Part shown: positions 49,720 through 59,604 of the stretch, piece by piece
Numbering within the stretch: the stretch's first letter is position 1
Layout of the letters: each line of letters starts with the position of its first letter
Assembly: GCA_017561085.1 (NCBI GenBank)
Contig: JAFZDQ010000026.1
Span: forward strand, 1-64,000
Direction of reading: 5' to 3'
Length of the DNA: 64,000 nt
Source of the DNA: Lachnospiraceae bacterium
GTDB lineage: Bacteria; Bacillota; Clostridia; Lachnospirales; Lachnospiraceae
Made by a program: the position numbers and the translations under genes
The notes under the pieces: model-generated
What the model was told of the DNA's origin: nothing
The model's input: the letters and a program-made list of their open reading frames with translations, nothing else
Database searches by the model: none

Positions 49720-51006
49720 ATGAGCGTACAGGTAGAAAAACTGGAAAAGAACATGGCGAAACTTACCATCGAAGTTCCCGCTGAAGAATTAGACAAAGCA
49801 ATCGAAGCTGCTTACCAGAAGAACAAAGGTAGCATCAGCGTACCCGGTTTCAGAAAGGGTAAAGTACCCCGTCAGATGATCGAAAGAATGTATGGAAAGG
49901 AAATCTTCTTCGAAGATGCTGCAAACGCACTCATTCCCGAAGCTTACGAAAAAGCACTGGAAGAATGTGGCGAAGACATCGTATCTTCTCCTTCCATCGA
50001 TGTAGTACAGATTGAAGCAGGCAAGCCTTTCATCTTCACAGCAGAAGTTGCATTAAAGCCTGAAGTGAAGCTTGGTACCTATAAGGGCGTTGAAGTAGAT
50101 AAGGTTGAAGTAACCGTATCTGACGAAGAAGTAGACGCTGAAATCAATAGAGAAAGAGAACGTAACGCAAGAAACATCGAAGTAACTGACAGAGCAGTGA
50201 AAGACGGCGATATGACAGTAATCGACTTCGAAGGTTTTGTAGACGGCGTTGCATTCGAAGGCGGCAAGGGTGAAAATTATCCTCTTACCATCGGTTCCGG
50301 CGCATTCATCCCCGGATTCGAAGAACAGCTTGTTGGCGCTGAAATCGGTGCAGAAGTAGAAGTAAACGTTACTTTCCCCGAAGAATACCATGCAGAAGAC
50401 TTAAAGGGTAAAGCTGCAGTATTCAAATGTACCGTGAAAGAAATCAAAGAAAAAGAACTTCCCGAATTAGATGACGAATTCGCAGCAGAAGTTTCCGAAT
50501 TTGATACACTTGCAGAATACAAAGCAGACGTAAAGGTTAAACTGGAAGAAGGCAAGGCAAAAGAAGCGAAGGATGCTAAAGAAGCAGCAGTTATCGAAGC
50601 AATCGTAAAAGAAGCTGAAATGGACATCCCCGAAGCAATGATTGCTACCCAGCAGAGACAGATGGTAGACGAATTTGCACAGAGAATGCAGATGCAGGGT
50701 CTTACCATGGAACAGTACTTCCAGTTCACAGGTGCTTCTTATGAACAGATGATTGCACAGGTGAAGCCTCAGGCTGAAAAGAGAATCCAGTCCAGACTGG
50801 TTCTTGAAGCAATCGCAAAGGCTGAAAACATCGAAGTAACAGATGCTGACCTTGAAGATGAATTAAAGGTAATGGCTGAAGCTTACCAGATGGAACTTGA
50901 AAAAGTAAAAGAACTTCTTCCCGAATCCGGCGTAGCACAGATTAAGGAAGACATCGCTGTAAGAAAGGCTGCTGAATTCGCAGTAGCAAACGCAAAAGAG
51001 AAATAA
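49720..51006 (+). CDS. tig: Trigger factor, ribosome-associated chaperone
   Basis: A 428-residue protein with all three trigger-factor domains: the ribosome-binding signature GFRKGKVPR near residue 45, the PPIase domain (VIDFEGFVDGVAFEGGKGENYPLTIGSGAFIPGFEEQLVGA, ~160-200), and the helical C-terminal arms (MDIPEAMIATQQRQMVDEFAQRMQMQG). It meets nascent chains at the exit tunnel. RBS AAGGAGG. It precedes clpP, clpX and lon, the usual Firmicutes order, and its codon use is highly biased, as expected for strong expression. Confidence 0.97.
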   Translation: MSVQVEKLEKNMAKLTIEVPAEELDKAIEAAYQKNKGSISVPGFRKGKVPRQMIERMYGKEIFFEDAANALIPEAYEKALEECGEDIVSSPSIDVVQIEAGKPFIFTAEVALKPEVKLGTYKGVEVDKVEVTVSDEEVDAEINRERERNARNIEVTDRAVKDGDMTVIDFEGFVDGVAFEGGKGENYPLTIGSGAFIPGFEEQLVGAEIGAEVEVNVTFPEEYHAEDLKGKAAVFKCTVKEIKEKELPELDDEFAAEVSEFDTLAEYKADVKVKLEEGKAKEAKDAKEAAVIEAIVKEAEMDIPEAMIATQQRQMVDEFAQRMQMQGLTMEQYFQFTGASYEQMIAQVKPQAEKRIQSRLVLEAIAKAENIEVTDADLEDELKVMAEAYQMELEKVKELLPESGVAQIKEDIAVRKAAEFAVANAKEK

Positions 51007-51054
51007 ATCATTAAAGTTTTATGAATAATTGCTAAAATGATTGAAAAGAAGACG

Positions 51055-51100
51055 CCCATGAATTATGATGTTATTGACTTATAATTCATGGGAGTTTTTT
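51055..51100 (+). terminator. Intrinsic terminator or attenuator between tig and clpP
   Basis: A 12-bp stem CCCATGAATTAT / ATAATTCATGGG with a 14-nt loop is followed by AGTTTTTT. clpP starts 26 nt later without an obvious promoter, so partial read-through is likely. Confidence 0.8.
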
Positions 51101-51126
51101 ACAGAATAAGAAAGGTGGGGAATTTT

Positions 51127-51714
51127 ATGCCAATGATACCTTATGTCATCGAGCAGACCAGCCGTGGAGAGCGTTCCTACGACATCTACTCAAGACTTTT
51201 GAAAGAAAGAATTATTTTCCTCGGAGAGGAAGTAAATGATACCACAGCAAGCCTTATCGTGGCACAGATGCTGTTCCTTGAAGCAGAGGACCCTGAGAAG
51301 GATATCCATTTTTATATCAACAGCCCCGGCGGAAGCGTTACCGCAGGTATGGCGATTTATGATACCATGCAGTATTTAAAATGTGATGTCTCCACATACT
51401 GTATGGGTATGGCAGCAAGTATGGGTGCATTCCTGTTAGCAGGCGGTACCAAAGGTAAGAGACTGGCCCTTCCCAATGCGGAGATTATGATTCACCAGCC
51501 CTTAGGCGGTGCCCAGGGACAGGCGACCGAAATCGAAATTGCTGCGAGACATATCTTAAAGACCAAAGAAAAATTGAACAAAATTCTGGCAGAGAACACA
51601 GGCAAAGAGCTTGATGTAATCGCTGCAGATACCGAGAGAGACAACTGGATGAGCGCCGAAGAAGCTTTAGCATACGGCATTATCGACAAGGTTGTCTACA
51701 AGCGTGGTGAATAA
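51127..51714 (+). CDS. clpP: ATP-dependent Clp protease proteolytic subunit
   Basis: A 195-residue ClpP. Catalytic residues: Ser in [17 protein letters not shown], His in [20 protein letters not shown], Asp in [20 protein letters not shown]. The start at 51127 gives the family N-terminus [23 protein letters not shown]; an upstream GTG-type start would overlap the terminator. It forms the tetradecameric chamber that degrades proteins unfolded by ClpX. Confidence 0.97.
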   Translation: MPMIPYVIEQTSRGERSYDIYSRLLKERIIFLGEEVNDTTASLIVAQMLFLEAEDPEKDIHFYINSPGGSVTAGMAIYDTMQYLKCDVSTYCMGMAASMGAFLLAGGTKGKRLALPNAEIMIHQPLGGAQGQATEIEIAARHILKTKEKLNKILAENTGKELDVIAADTERDNWMSAEEALAYGIIDKVVYKRGE

Positions 51715-51732
51715 ATAAATTAGAGGTGTGAG

Positions 51733-52989
51733 ATGGCGGGAAAGAATTCCGATAGTATCAGATGCTCCTTTTGTGACAAAACACAGGATCAGGTAAAGAA
51801 GATGATCGCAGGACCTGCCGGCGTATATATCTGTGATGAGTGCGTGGAGATTTGCGCAGACATCGTGGAGGAAGAGTACGAGGATATGATACAGGAAGAG
51901 GAAGAGATGGATATCAACCTCCTGAAACCTGTGGAAATCAAAGAATTCCTGGATGATTATGTAATCGGCCAGGAAGCGGCGAAAAAGGTTCTTGCAGTTT
52001 CTGTTTACAATCACTACAAGAGAGTTATGGCTCCCAAGGATGCTAGTGATGTGGAGCTTCAAAAAAGTAATATCATTATGATTGGACCTACCGGTTCCGG
52101 TAAGACTTATTTAGCGCAGACCCTGGCGAAGATTATCAATGTACCCTTTGCCATTGCGGATGCGACGACGCTGACGGAAGCCGGTTATGTAGGTGAAGAC
52201 GTGGAGAATATCCTTCTGAAGCTGATTCAGGCGGCAGATTACGATATTGACCGTGCCCAGTACGGGATTATCTACATTGACGAAATCGACAAGATTACCA
52301 AGAAGAGCGAAAATGTATCCATCACCAGAGACGTTTCCGGTGAAGGTGTACAGCAGGCACTTCTTAAGATTATCGAAGGAACGGTAGCAAGCGTGCCTCC
52401 GCAGGGCGGACGTAAGCATCCTCATCAGGAGCTTTTGCAGATTGATACCACCAACATCCTGTTTATCTGCAGTGGTGCCTTCGACGGACTTGAGAAAATC
52501 GTGGAGAACCGTTTGAACCGTAACTCCATCGGTTTTGACGCACAGATTGCGGACAAGAAGAGCAAAGAAATCAGCGCCCTTCTTGCAGAAGTAACTCCCC
52601 AGGATTTGGTGAAATTCGGCTTAATCCCTGAATTTGTGGGACGTGTGCCCATTAACGTAGCCTTAGAGGGTCTGGACGAAGAAGCACTGGTGCGTATTTT
52701 GAAAGAGCCTAAGAGTGCTCTTGTGAAGCAGTATCAGAGATTATTTGATTTAGATGATGTGAAGCTGACTTTCGAAGATGGCGCAGTGGAAGCGATTGCG
52801 AAGCAGGCCTTCCAGCGAAAGACCGGAGCCAGAGGCCTCCGCTCCATCATGGAGAAGGTCATGATGGATGTTATGTATCAGATTCCTTCTGACGAAACAA
52901 TTAAAGAATGTGTCATAACCAGGGGCGCAGTGGAAGGTACCAGCGAACCGTTGCTGATACATCACGAAGTTATGCGTAAAGCAAGATAA
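51733..52989 (+). CDS. clpX: ATP-dependent Clp protease ATP-binding subunit
   Basis: A 418-residue ClpX: N-terminal C4 zinc finger (CSFCDKTQ ... CDECVEIC), Walker [16 protein letters not shown], Walker [11 protein letters not shown], the pore loop YVGEDVE, the IGF-like ClpP contact (NSIGFDAQ), and sensor 2 [13 protein letters not shown]. It unfolds tagged substrates into ClpP. RBS AGGTGTG. It starts 18 nt after clpP, one operon. Confidence 0.97.
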   Translation: MAGKNSDSIRCSFCDKTQDQVKKMIAGPAGVYICDECVEICADIVEEEYEDMIQEEEEMDINLLKPVEIKEFLDDYVIGQEAAKKVLAVSVYNHYKRVMAPKDASDVELQKSNIIMIGPTGSGKTYLAQTLAKIINVPFAIADATTLTEAGYVGEDVENILLKLIQAADYDIDRAQYGIIYIDEIDKITKKSENVSITRDVSGEGVQQALLKIIEGTVASVPPQGGRKHPHQELLQIDTTNILFICSGAFDGLEKIVENRLNRNSIGFDAQIADKKSKEISALLAEVTPQDLVKFGLIPEFVGRVPINVALEGLDEEALVRILKEPKSALVKQYQRLFDLDDVKLTFEDGAVEAIAKQAFQRKTGARGLRSIMEKVMMDVMYQIPSDETIKECVITRGAVEGTSEPLLIHHEVMRKAR

Positions 52990-52991
52990 TG

Positions 52992-53027
52992 AAACGCCGC
53001 CTTATGTTTGATAGGGCGGCGTTTGTT
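52992..53027 (+). terminator. Intrinsic terminator after clpX
   Basis: AAACGCCGCC pairs with GGCGGCGTTT around a 13-nt loop, then GTT. A second hairpin, GTTACTTCC/GGAAGTGAC, follows directly. Confidence 0.7.
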
Positions 53028-53062
53028 ACTTCCGCGGGAAGTGACAAACGCGCCGCACAGAT

Positions 53063-53137
53063 GCGCAGCTCGCGGCAGGGAAATTGTCGCGCCGCGACCT
53101 GCTCGCGCGCGAAGAATCCTGAGAGCAGGATTCTTAT
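53063..53137. repeat. REP-like palindromic repeat, copy C
   Basis: GCGCAGCTCGCGGCAGGG...GTCGCGCCGCGAC...CTGCTCGCGCGC at 53063-53110, then a GAAGAATCCT/AGGATTCTT hairpin. Compared with copies A and B, ATTGC/GCAAT is replaced by GTCGC/GCGAC and GAGCGG/CCGCTC by GCAGG/CCTGC, so pairing is kept. It lies between clpX and lon. Confidence 0.75.
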
Positions 53138-53159
53138 ACAGATTGGAGAAATTTAATTT

Positions 53160-55544
53160 ATGAGTATGGAAAATAATAACGGAAGGCTCTTTTTGCCCGC
53201 GGTAGCACTGCGCGGCATGTGTGTGCTTCCGGGTGCAATTATACATTTTGATATTAACAGGGATAAGTCTATCGCAGCCTTAGAGCAGGCCATGATGCGC
53301 GGCGGACGTCTCTTTTTGGTGACCCAGCGTGAGATGGACGAAGACATCCCTTCTTTTGAAGAATTATACCATGTGGGAACCGTAGCGGTGGTGAAGCAGA
53401 TTACCAAGCTGCCGAACCGCGTCATCCGTGTGTTGGTAGAAGGCACGGGCCGCGCTGCATTCCTTTCCCTTTCTGATGAAAAGAAGGGCTTTTTGGAGGC
53501 AGAGGTAGAGCCCTTTGGTCCCGAGCGTGAATGGGAAGAGTCCCTTTCCGAAGAGGAACGAAACTTCCGCGCCCAGGCCATGAACCGTCAGCTGATGGAG
53601 TATTTCACCGCGTATGCCACCTTTTATCCCAAGATGGGGCAGAATGCCGTGAAGCGTTACGCGGATATCACCGACGCAAGCAGTCTCATGGACCAGATGG
53701 CCATGAATATGCCCTTAGAATACCCCGAGAAGCAGCGGATTTTAGAGGCTGTGGATTTGGAGTCCCGCTACGAAATTCTGTCCGGTATTTTGACCAATGA
53801 AATTGAAGTGGCCAAGATTAAGGACGAACTCTCCAAGAAAATCAAAGGCAAGGTAGAGAAGAACCAGAAGGAATATCTGCTTAGGGAACAGCTCCGTTTC
53901 ATCAAGGAGGAGCTGGGCGAAGGCGGCTCTTTTTCCGATGCAGAGCAGTTTCAGGAGAGTCTTGAGAGTTTAAATGCTTCCGAGGAAGTAAAAGAAAAAA
54001 TTAAGAAGGAAATTGCCCGCTTTAACAGCCTTTCCCCCAGCAGCAGTGAAAGTGCCGTGGAGCGTGCTTACATAGAAACCCTTTTATCCCTGCCCTGGGA
54101 CAATGCCTCAGAAGATAGTGAGAGCATGAAAAAGGCGGCAGAGATTTTAGATGCAGACCACTACGGCCTTGAGAAGGTGAAGGAGAGAATTCTGGAATTT
54201 TTGGCAGTCAGATGCCTCACCAAGAAGGGGGACAGCCCCATTTTATGTCTGGTAGGACCTCCCGGAACCGGTAAAACCTCCATCGCAAAGAGCGTTGCCG
54301 GAGCCCTGAACAAGAAGTATGTCCGCATCTGCTTAGGCGGTGTCCGTGACGAGGCAGAAATCCGTGGCCACAGAAAGACCTATGTGGGTGCCATGCCGGG
54401 ACGCCTTGCCACCGGCTTAAAGCAGGCCGGAGTGAAGAATCCCCTGATGCTTCTAGATGAAATTGACAAGGTCAGCAATGACCACAAGGGAGATACCTTC
54501 TCCGCCCTGTTAGAGGTGTTAGACAGCGAGCAGAACGTCCGCTTCAGGGATCATTATATTGAAGTGCCCATCGATTTGTCGGAGGTGTTATTCATTGCCA
54601 CAGCCAACACCACACAGACCATTCCCAGGCCCCTGCTTGACCGTATGGAAGTCATCGAGGTCAGCAGCTACACTGAGAATGAAAAGTTCCACATTGCCAA
54701 GGAGCACTTGATTAAGAAGCAGTTAGAAGTAAACGGCCTGACCCCGTCCATGCTTAGCATCCGGGACAGCGCTGTTAAGAATATCATTACTTATTACACC
54801 AAGGAAGCCGGTGTCCGTAACTTAGAGCGGAAGATTGGTGATATTTGCCGCAAGGCCGCCAGGGAAATCTTAGAGGCCAGGGAAGCGGGGCAGCCCGTTT
54901 CCAAGCTTAGTGTCACTGCTTCCAACTTAGAGCAGTACCTGGGCAAGAAAAAGTACCGCCTGGACAAAGCAAACAAAAAGCCTGAGGTAGGAATTGTACG
55001 GGGACTGGCCTGGACCAGCGTAGGCGGCGATACCCTTCAGATAGAAGTCAACCGGATGCCGGGCAAAGGAGATATTGACCTTACCGGTCAGATGGGCGAT
55101 GTAATGAAGGAATCCGCCATGATTGCCATGAGTTACGTGCGCTCCATCAGTAAGGATTACAAGATTAGTCCGGAAGTCTTTAAGGAGAATGATTTCCACA
55201 TTCACATTCCCGAGGGCGCGGTGCCCAAGGACGGTCCCAGCGCCGGAATTACCATGGCAACCGCTTTATTCTCTGCCATTACGGGGCAGGAGGTCAGAAG
55301 TGATGTGGCGATGACCGGAGAAGTCACTTTACGCGGAAGGGTACTTCCCATCGGTGGCCTCAAAGAAAAAATACTGGCAGCCAAGATGGCCGGCATCAAA
55401 GAGGTATTGGTTCCCTTCGAGAACAAACAGGACATGGAAGAAATCCAGGAGGAAATCAAACAGGGAATTGAAATTACCTATGTGAAGGATATGAAAGAGG
55501 TGCTTTCCCATGCACTGAATGAAGGAGAAAAACATGGTTATTAA
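53160..55544 (+). CDS. lon: ATP-dependent protease Lon
   Basis: A 794-residue LonA. The N-terminal substrate domain starts [23 protein letters not shown]. The AAA+ module has [45 protein letters not shown] and the sensor region. The protease domain carries the Ser in [18 protein letters not shown] and the Lys in [18 protein letters not shown]. It degrades misfolded and regulatory proteins. RBS TTGGAG. engB overlaps its last 11 nt. Confidence 0.97.
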   Translation: MSMENNNGRLFLPAVALRGMCVLPGAIIHFDINRDKSIAALEQAMMRGGRLFLVTQREMDEDIPSFEELYHVGTVAVVKQITKLPNRVIRVLVEGTGRAAFLSLSDEKKGFLEAEVEPFGPEREWEESLSEEERNFRAQAMNRQLMEYFTAYATFYPKMGQNAVKRYADITDASSLMDQMAMNMPLEYPEKQRILEAVDLESRYEILSGILTNEIEVAKIKDELSKKIKGKVEKNQKEYLLREQLRFIKEELGEGGSFSDAEQFQESLESLNASEEVKEKIKKEIARFNSLSPSSSESAVERAYIETLLSLPWDNASEDSESMKKAAEILDADHYGLEKVKERILEFLAVRCLTKKGDSPILCLVGPPGTGKTSIAKSVAGALNKKYVRICLGGVRDEAEIRGHRKTYVGAMPGRLATGLKQAGVKNPLMLLDEIDKVSNDHKGDTFSALLEVLDSEQNVRFRDHYIEVPIDLSEVLFIATANTTQTIPRPLLDRMEVIEVSSYTENEKFHIAKEHLIKKQLEVNGLTPSMLSIRDSAVKNIITYYTKEAGVRNLERKIGDICRKAAREILEAREAGQPVSKLSVTASNLEQYLGKKKYRLDKANKKPEVGIVRGLAWTSVGGDTLQIEVNRMPGKGDIDLTGQMGDVMKESAMIAMSYVRSISKDYKISPEVFKENDFHIHIPEGAVPKDGPSAGITMATALFSAITGQEVRSDVAMTGEVTLRGRVLPIGGLKEKILAAKMAGIKEVLVPFENKQDMEEIQEEIKQGIEITYVKDMKEVLSHALNEGEKHGY

Positions 55545-56148
55545 AAATGTAAGCTTAGAAACCGTCTGCGGTATCACCAGTACGTTGCCGGACAATCCCT
55601 ATATGGAATTTGCTTTTGCGGGCAAGAGTAACGTAGGAAAGTCCTCTCTGATTAACGGTCTGATGAACCGGAAATCCCTGGCCCGTACCAGTGCCCAGCC
55701 GGGTAAGACCCAGACCATCAACTTTTATAATGTGAATGATGCCCTTTATTTAGTGGACCTGCCGGGCTACGGCTACGCCAAGGCCAATGAAGAGGTGAAG
55801 GCGAAATGGGGCAAGATGATTGAAAACTACCTGCACAAATCAAAGCAGCTGAAGGCGGTATTTTTGTTAATTGATATCCGCCATGCGCCCTCAGGCAATG
55901 ACAAGCTGATGTATGAGTGGATTTTGAAGCAGGGCTTTGAGCCCATTATCATTGCTACCAAGCTGGACAAAATCAACAGAAGCCAGATTCAGAAGAATGT
56001 GAAGATGATTAAGGAAGGCTTAAAGGTAGTGAAGGGAACCATCGTGATTCCCTATTCAGCCCAGACCAAGCAGGGAAGGGATGAAATTTATGAACTGCTT
56101 AATTCGTATTTGGAAACTGCTGAAGGCGTAGCGGATGAATCAGAGTAA
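55534..56148 (+). CDS. engB: Ribosome biogenesis GTPase EngB/YsxC (YihA)
   Basis: A 204-residue TrmE-Era-family GTPase: G1 GKSNVGKSSLINGL, G2 SAQPGKTQTINF, G3 DLPGYGYAK, G4 TKLD (IIATKLDKI) and G5 PYSAQT. It helps assemble the large ribosomal subunit. ATG 55534 follows GAAGGAG within the end of lon; an earlier ATG at 55519 precedes that RBS. The lon-engB coupling is the usual one in Firmicutes. Confidence 0.95.
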   Translation: MVIKNVSLETVCGITSTLPDNPYMEFAFAGKSNVGKSSLINGLMNRKSLARTSAQPGKTQTINFYNVNDALYLVDLPGYGYAKANEEVKAKWGKMIENYLHKSKQLKAVFLLIDIRHAPSGNDKLMYEWILKQGFEPIIIATKLDKINRSQIQKNVKMIKEGLKVVKGTIVIPYSAQTKQGRDEIYELLNSYLETAEGVADESE

Positions 56149-57364
56149 AAAGAGGACTTATTTAAAAGTATTTTTGAATTTGTCACTGACGTTGGGAATT
56201 GTGCTGTTTTGTTTATTTGCACTGCCCCGGATTTTGGTGTGTTTTATGCCCTTTATCATTGGGTATGTTGTGGCACTGATTGCGGGCCCCATGGTCAAAT
56301 TTTTGGAAAAAACCTTGAAAATCAAGCGTAAGACAGGCTCGGCCTTTGTCATCATTGCGGTAATCGGACTGATTATTTTAGCAGGCTATGCCCTGATTTC
56401 CCTGTTGGTGAAGCGGATTTTGGATTTCATCCGGGAACTGCCGGTTTTGTGGGAGGAAATCCGTGTGGAAATCATGGGACTGGGAGAGCGGTTGTCGGTT
56501 GCTTACCGGTATCTGCCGGATGAACTGCGGCAGTTTTTGGAAGGACTGACGGAAAGCGTGCCGGAGTATACGGGCAGCTTTTTGGAAAGTGCGGGTACCC
56601 CTACCATTGAGGCGGTAAGCCGCTTTGCCAAGAACATACCGGGCGTCTTTATCGCGGTGATTATGTGCCTTTTGTTTTCCTATTTTTGTGTTGCGGAGAG
56701 AGAGTACATCCCCGCCCTTTGTAAAAAGATTATGCCGCCCTCCTGGATAGCGGGCTTTGGTATGATCAAAAGAGCGCTGGCAAGAGCCATAGGCGGCTAT
56801 TTCAAGGCGCAGCTGAAAATCGAAATCTGGATGTACCTGCTTTTGGGCATCGGTTTTAGTATCCTGGGCATAAGGTACGCGTTTATCATTGCCATTGGTG
56901 TGGCGATTTTGGATTTACTGCCCTTTTTCGGAACGGGCACTGTACTGGTTCCGTGGGCGGTTATAAAGTTTGTAAACGGGGATTATACTATGGTAATCGG
57001 CCTTCTCATTATCTGGGGCGTGGGCCAGCTTGCCAGACAAATCATCCAGCCCAAAATTGTGGGAGATTCCGTGGGACTGCCGTCGATTCCCACCATTGTA
57101 CTTTTGTACGTGGGCTACAAGATGGGCGGAGTCATCGGTATGATTATTGCCGTGCCTATCGGAATTATCGTCCTCACCATGTATCAGGAGGGTGTGTTTG
57201 ATACCAGTTTAAACAGCCTGAAAATCCTCTATGCAGGTATCAGTAATTTCAGGCACCTGACCAAGGAAGATATGGAAGAGGTTGAAATTTACAGGGAAAA
57301 AGAAGAAAAGCACCTGAAAGAAGTCGCGGAAAGAAACGGTTCCGGGACGGAAGAAAATAAATAA
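56135..57364 (+). CDS. AI-2E family transporter, YtvI-like sporulation membrane protein
   Basis: A 409-residue membrane protein with about eight helices: LSLTLGIVLFCLFALPRILVCFMPFIIGYVVALI at the N-terminus, YFKAQLKIEIWMYLLLGIGFSILGIRYAFIIAIGVAILDLLPFFGTG, and the conserved end GQLARQIIQPKIVGDSVGLPSIPTIVLLYVGYKMGGVIGMIIAVPIG. In sporulating Firmicutes this type is named YtvI. Transport substrate is not known. It overlaps engB by 14 nt. The charged C-terminal tail is cytoplasmic. Confidence 0.85.
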   Translation: MNQSKKRTYLKVFLNLSLTLGIVLFCLFALPRILVCFMPFIIGYVVALIAGPMVKFLEKTLKIKRKTGSAFVIIAVIGLIILAGYALISLLVKRILDFIRELPVLWEEIRVEIMGLGERLSVAYRYLPDELRQFLEGLTESVPEYTGSFLESAGTPTIEAVSRFAKNIPGVFIAVIMCLLFSYFCVAEREYIPALCKKIMPPSWIAGFGMIKRALARAIGGYFKAQLKIEIWMYLLLGIGFSILGIRYAFIIAIGVAILDLLPFFGTGTVLVPWAVIKFVNGDYTMVIGLLIIWGVGQLARQIIQPKIVGDSVGLPSIPTIVLLYVGYKMGGVIGMIIAVPIGIIVLTMYQEGVFDTSLNSLKILYAGISNFRHLTKEDMEEVEIYREKEEKHLKEVAERNGSGTEENK

Positions 57365-57388
57365 GAAAAAAATGGAAGAAGCTGTAAA

Positions 57389-57422
57389 AGAAAAATGCCG
57401 GTCAGATTTACTCTGCCGGCAA
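57389..57422 (-). terminator. Intrinsic terminator of the diguanylate cyclase gene
   Basis: On the minus strand TGCCGGCAGA pairs with TCTGACCGGCA and ATTTTTCTTTT follows. The stop codon (57408-57410) lies in the loop, so coding sequence and terminator overlap. Confidence 0.75.
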
Positions 57423-58469
57423 TTTCATATTTGCGGAAATAACTGTGTTTTTGCCCATCTTCTTGCCCAGGTACATGCGCTTGTCGGCAATCCGGATGAG
57501 TTCTTTTAAATCCTTTGCTTCGGTACTGTTACTGATACCGAAGGTCATGGTAATTTGTAAAGGCTGCTTTTCGTATTTGAAAGGATAAGCCGCTATGGTC
57601 TTTCGGATCTTTTCCACCATGGGAATTACGGCATCCGGATTTTCGTTGGGGAAAAGAAGGACGAATTCTTCACCGCCCCAGCGGCAGATACCGGTATCGT
57701 CAGGACTTGCATCCTTGAGAATCTGACCTAACTCGGAAAGAACATAATCTCCGCAGTCGTGTCCGTAGGTATCATTGATTTTTTTGAAATTGTCAATGTC
57801 TGTCAGTACGATGCTGACGGGCTTGTTAGCCGCAACGGTTGACTGGAAAACAGCGGTCAGATGCCGTCTGGACCAAACCTTGGTCAGGGCATCGTGGTCA
57901 ACCAAATCCTGCAGTCTGTTGTTGCTCCGTTTCAGGACTTCCTCTGTCATAACGGCAGAAAGCTTGGTAACCACTGCCGCATATAAAATCAGGGTAAAGC
58001 TGGCCAGTGCATTAAAAATATAAAAACTGTTTACAGCCTGTGAACTGAACGTGTGGATTGGCTGAATCCGCATGGAAAGAATCTTTAGCACCAGGAACAA
58101 AATCATTTCTGTTCCGGAGAACAGATAAGGAATATATTTGCGTGTAAAGGGACAAAAATATACAAGAGAAGATAATGCCAGAAGATAAAGCGCAAAGCCG
58201 CATCTCCAGCCTGCATAAAGGCAGGAGAAGGATACAAACAGGCAAATCTCCAGGTGCGTCAGTAGCACGGCAGTCCGGAATCGCTTTTGTAAAGTAAGGA
58301 TATAAATGCCGATGTAGAGAATACAGCTGCCGATATTATAGATGAAAAGCGGCATGATTTCCTGCATGGCAAAAATAATCGTAAACAGAATATGAGAAAA
58401 AAAGGCCAAAAGGATGACTTTACCGTAAACTTGTTGTATGATGTTTTTAGAGGTATATGCTTTTTTCAT
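57408..58469 (-). CDS. Membrane diguanylate cyclase (GGDEF)
   Basis: A 353-residue protein: a six-helix N-terminal membrane region (VILLAFFSHILFTIIFAMQ, PLFIYNIGSCILYIGIYIL, FALYLLALSSLVYF, FYIFNALASFTLILYAAVV), a short coiled signalling helix (LKRSNNRLQDLVDHDALTKVWSRRHL), and a GGDEF domain with the active-site GGEEF in CRWGGEEFVLLFPN. No RxxD-type inhibitory site directly precedes it. It makes cyclic di-GMP in response to an unknown membrane signal. ATG 58469 has TTGGAG 8 nt upstream on the minus strand. Confidence 0.92.
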   Translation of the reverse strand: MKKAYTSKNIIQQVYGKVILLAFFSHILFTIIFAMQEIMPLFIYNIGSCILYIGIYILTLQKRFRTAVLLTHLEICLFVSFSCLYAGWRCGFALYLLALSSLVYFCPFTRKYIPYLFSGTEMILFLVLKILSMRIQPIHTFSSQAVNSFYIFNALASFTLILYAAVVTKLSAVMTEEVLKRSNNRLQDLVDHDALTKVWSRRHLTAVFQSTVAANKPVSIVLTDIDNFKKINDTYGHDCGDYVLSELGQILKDASPDDTGICRWGGEEFVLLFPNENPDAVIPMVEKIRKTIAAYPFKYEKQPLQITMTFGISNSTEAKDLKELIRIADKRMYLGKKMGKNTVISANMKLPAE

Positions 58470-58617
58470 AGGCAAAACTCCAAAAAATAACAAAATAGGA
58501 TTAAAAAACACAGAATAGGTAAATTATATCGTATTCCCGTTTGAAAGTAAATGTATAACAGTATCAAAGAATTTACGAAAATTTTGGGGAAATTGCGGTA
58601 TTGAAAAAGGAGCAGAT

Positions 58618-59604
58618 ATGAAAGTAACAGTTTATAATTGCAGACCATTTGATGAAAAAGAATTATTTTTAAGATACGAAAAGGAACTGGGCATTGAGCT
58701 TGTGCTTTGTCCCGATGCGCCGGATAAGGAAAACGCAGCCCTTGCCAAAGGCAGTGACTGTATTGATATTATTACCTCCAAGATGCCGGAGGATCTTTTG
58801 AAGGTATTTGCAGACTACGGTGTCAGATATGTCACCACCAGAACCATCGGCTATGACCATATTGATGTGGCAGCGGCCAAGAAGCTTGGTATGACGGTTG
58901 CCAACGCGCCTTACGGACCTCACGGTGTTGCGGATTATACGGTGATGCTGATTTTGATGACCATCCGTAAGATGAAGCGTATTTTAGAGCGTACCAACAT
59001 CCAGGATTATACCCTGGCAGGCATTCAGGGAAGAGAATTGAAGGATTTGACCGTAGGAGTCATCGGAACGGGTCGTATCGGACGTACCGTGCTTTCTGAT
59101 TTATCCGGCTTTGGCTGCAAGCTGATTGCCTATGATATTTTTGAAAATGAAGAGGTGAAGGCGGCAGGCATTCCTTATGTAAGTCTGGAAGAAATGTGGC
59201 AGCAGGCGGATGTTATCAGTCTTCATGCGCCCTTAACCGATGAGAATTTCCATATGATAGATGAAAAGGCCATCAGCAGTATGAAGGACGGCGTGATGAT
59301 TATTAACACAGCCAGAGGCGGTCTGATTGATTCCGAAGCCCTGATTAAGGGTATCGAATCCGGTAAAATCGGCGGTGCAGGCCTTGACGTGGTAGAAAAT
59401 GAATTCGGTCTTTATTACTACGACCATAAGTCAGATATTTTGTCCAACAGGGAACTTGCGATTCTCCGTGGTTTTCCCAATGTAACCGTCAGCCATCATA
59501 TGGCATTTTACACGGATTGCTGCGTGGATACGGTGGTAAGAGATTCCCTCCTTGGCTGTAAGTGTTTCATGGAAGGCAAGGAGAATCCCTGGGAGGTAAA
59601 GTAG
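58618..59604 (+). CDS. D-2-hydroxyacid dehydrogenase (D-lactate dehydrogenase type)
   Basis: A 328-residue NAD-dependent dehydrogenase: GVIGTGRIGRTVLSDLSGFGCKLIAYD (Rossmann motif), the substrate Arg in MIINTARGGLIDSEAL, the Glu in LDVVENE, and the His in TVSHHMAFYTD. TTRTIGYDHIDVAAAKKLG and the YYYDHKSD region are typical of fermentative D-lactate or 2-hydroxyisocaproate dehydrogenases and VanH. Reduction of a 2-keto acid with NADH is expected. RBS AAAGGAG. truA begins directly after its stop. Confidence 0.9.
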   Translation: MKVTVYNCRPFDEKELFLRYEKELGIELVLCPDAPDKENAALAKGSDCIDIITSKMPEDLLKVFADYGVRYVTTRTIGYDHIDVAAAKKLGMTVANAPYGPHGVADYTVMLILMTIRKMKRILERTNIQDYTLAGIQGRELKDLTVGVIGTGRIGRTVLSDLSGFGCKLIAYDIFENEEVKAAGIPYVSLEEMWQQADVISLHAPLTDENFHMIDEKAISSMKDGVMIINTARGGLIDSEALIKGIESGKIGGAGLDVVENEFGLYYYDHKSDILSNRELAILRGFPNVTVSHHMAFYTDCCVDTVVRDSLLGCKCFMEGKENPWEVK

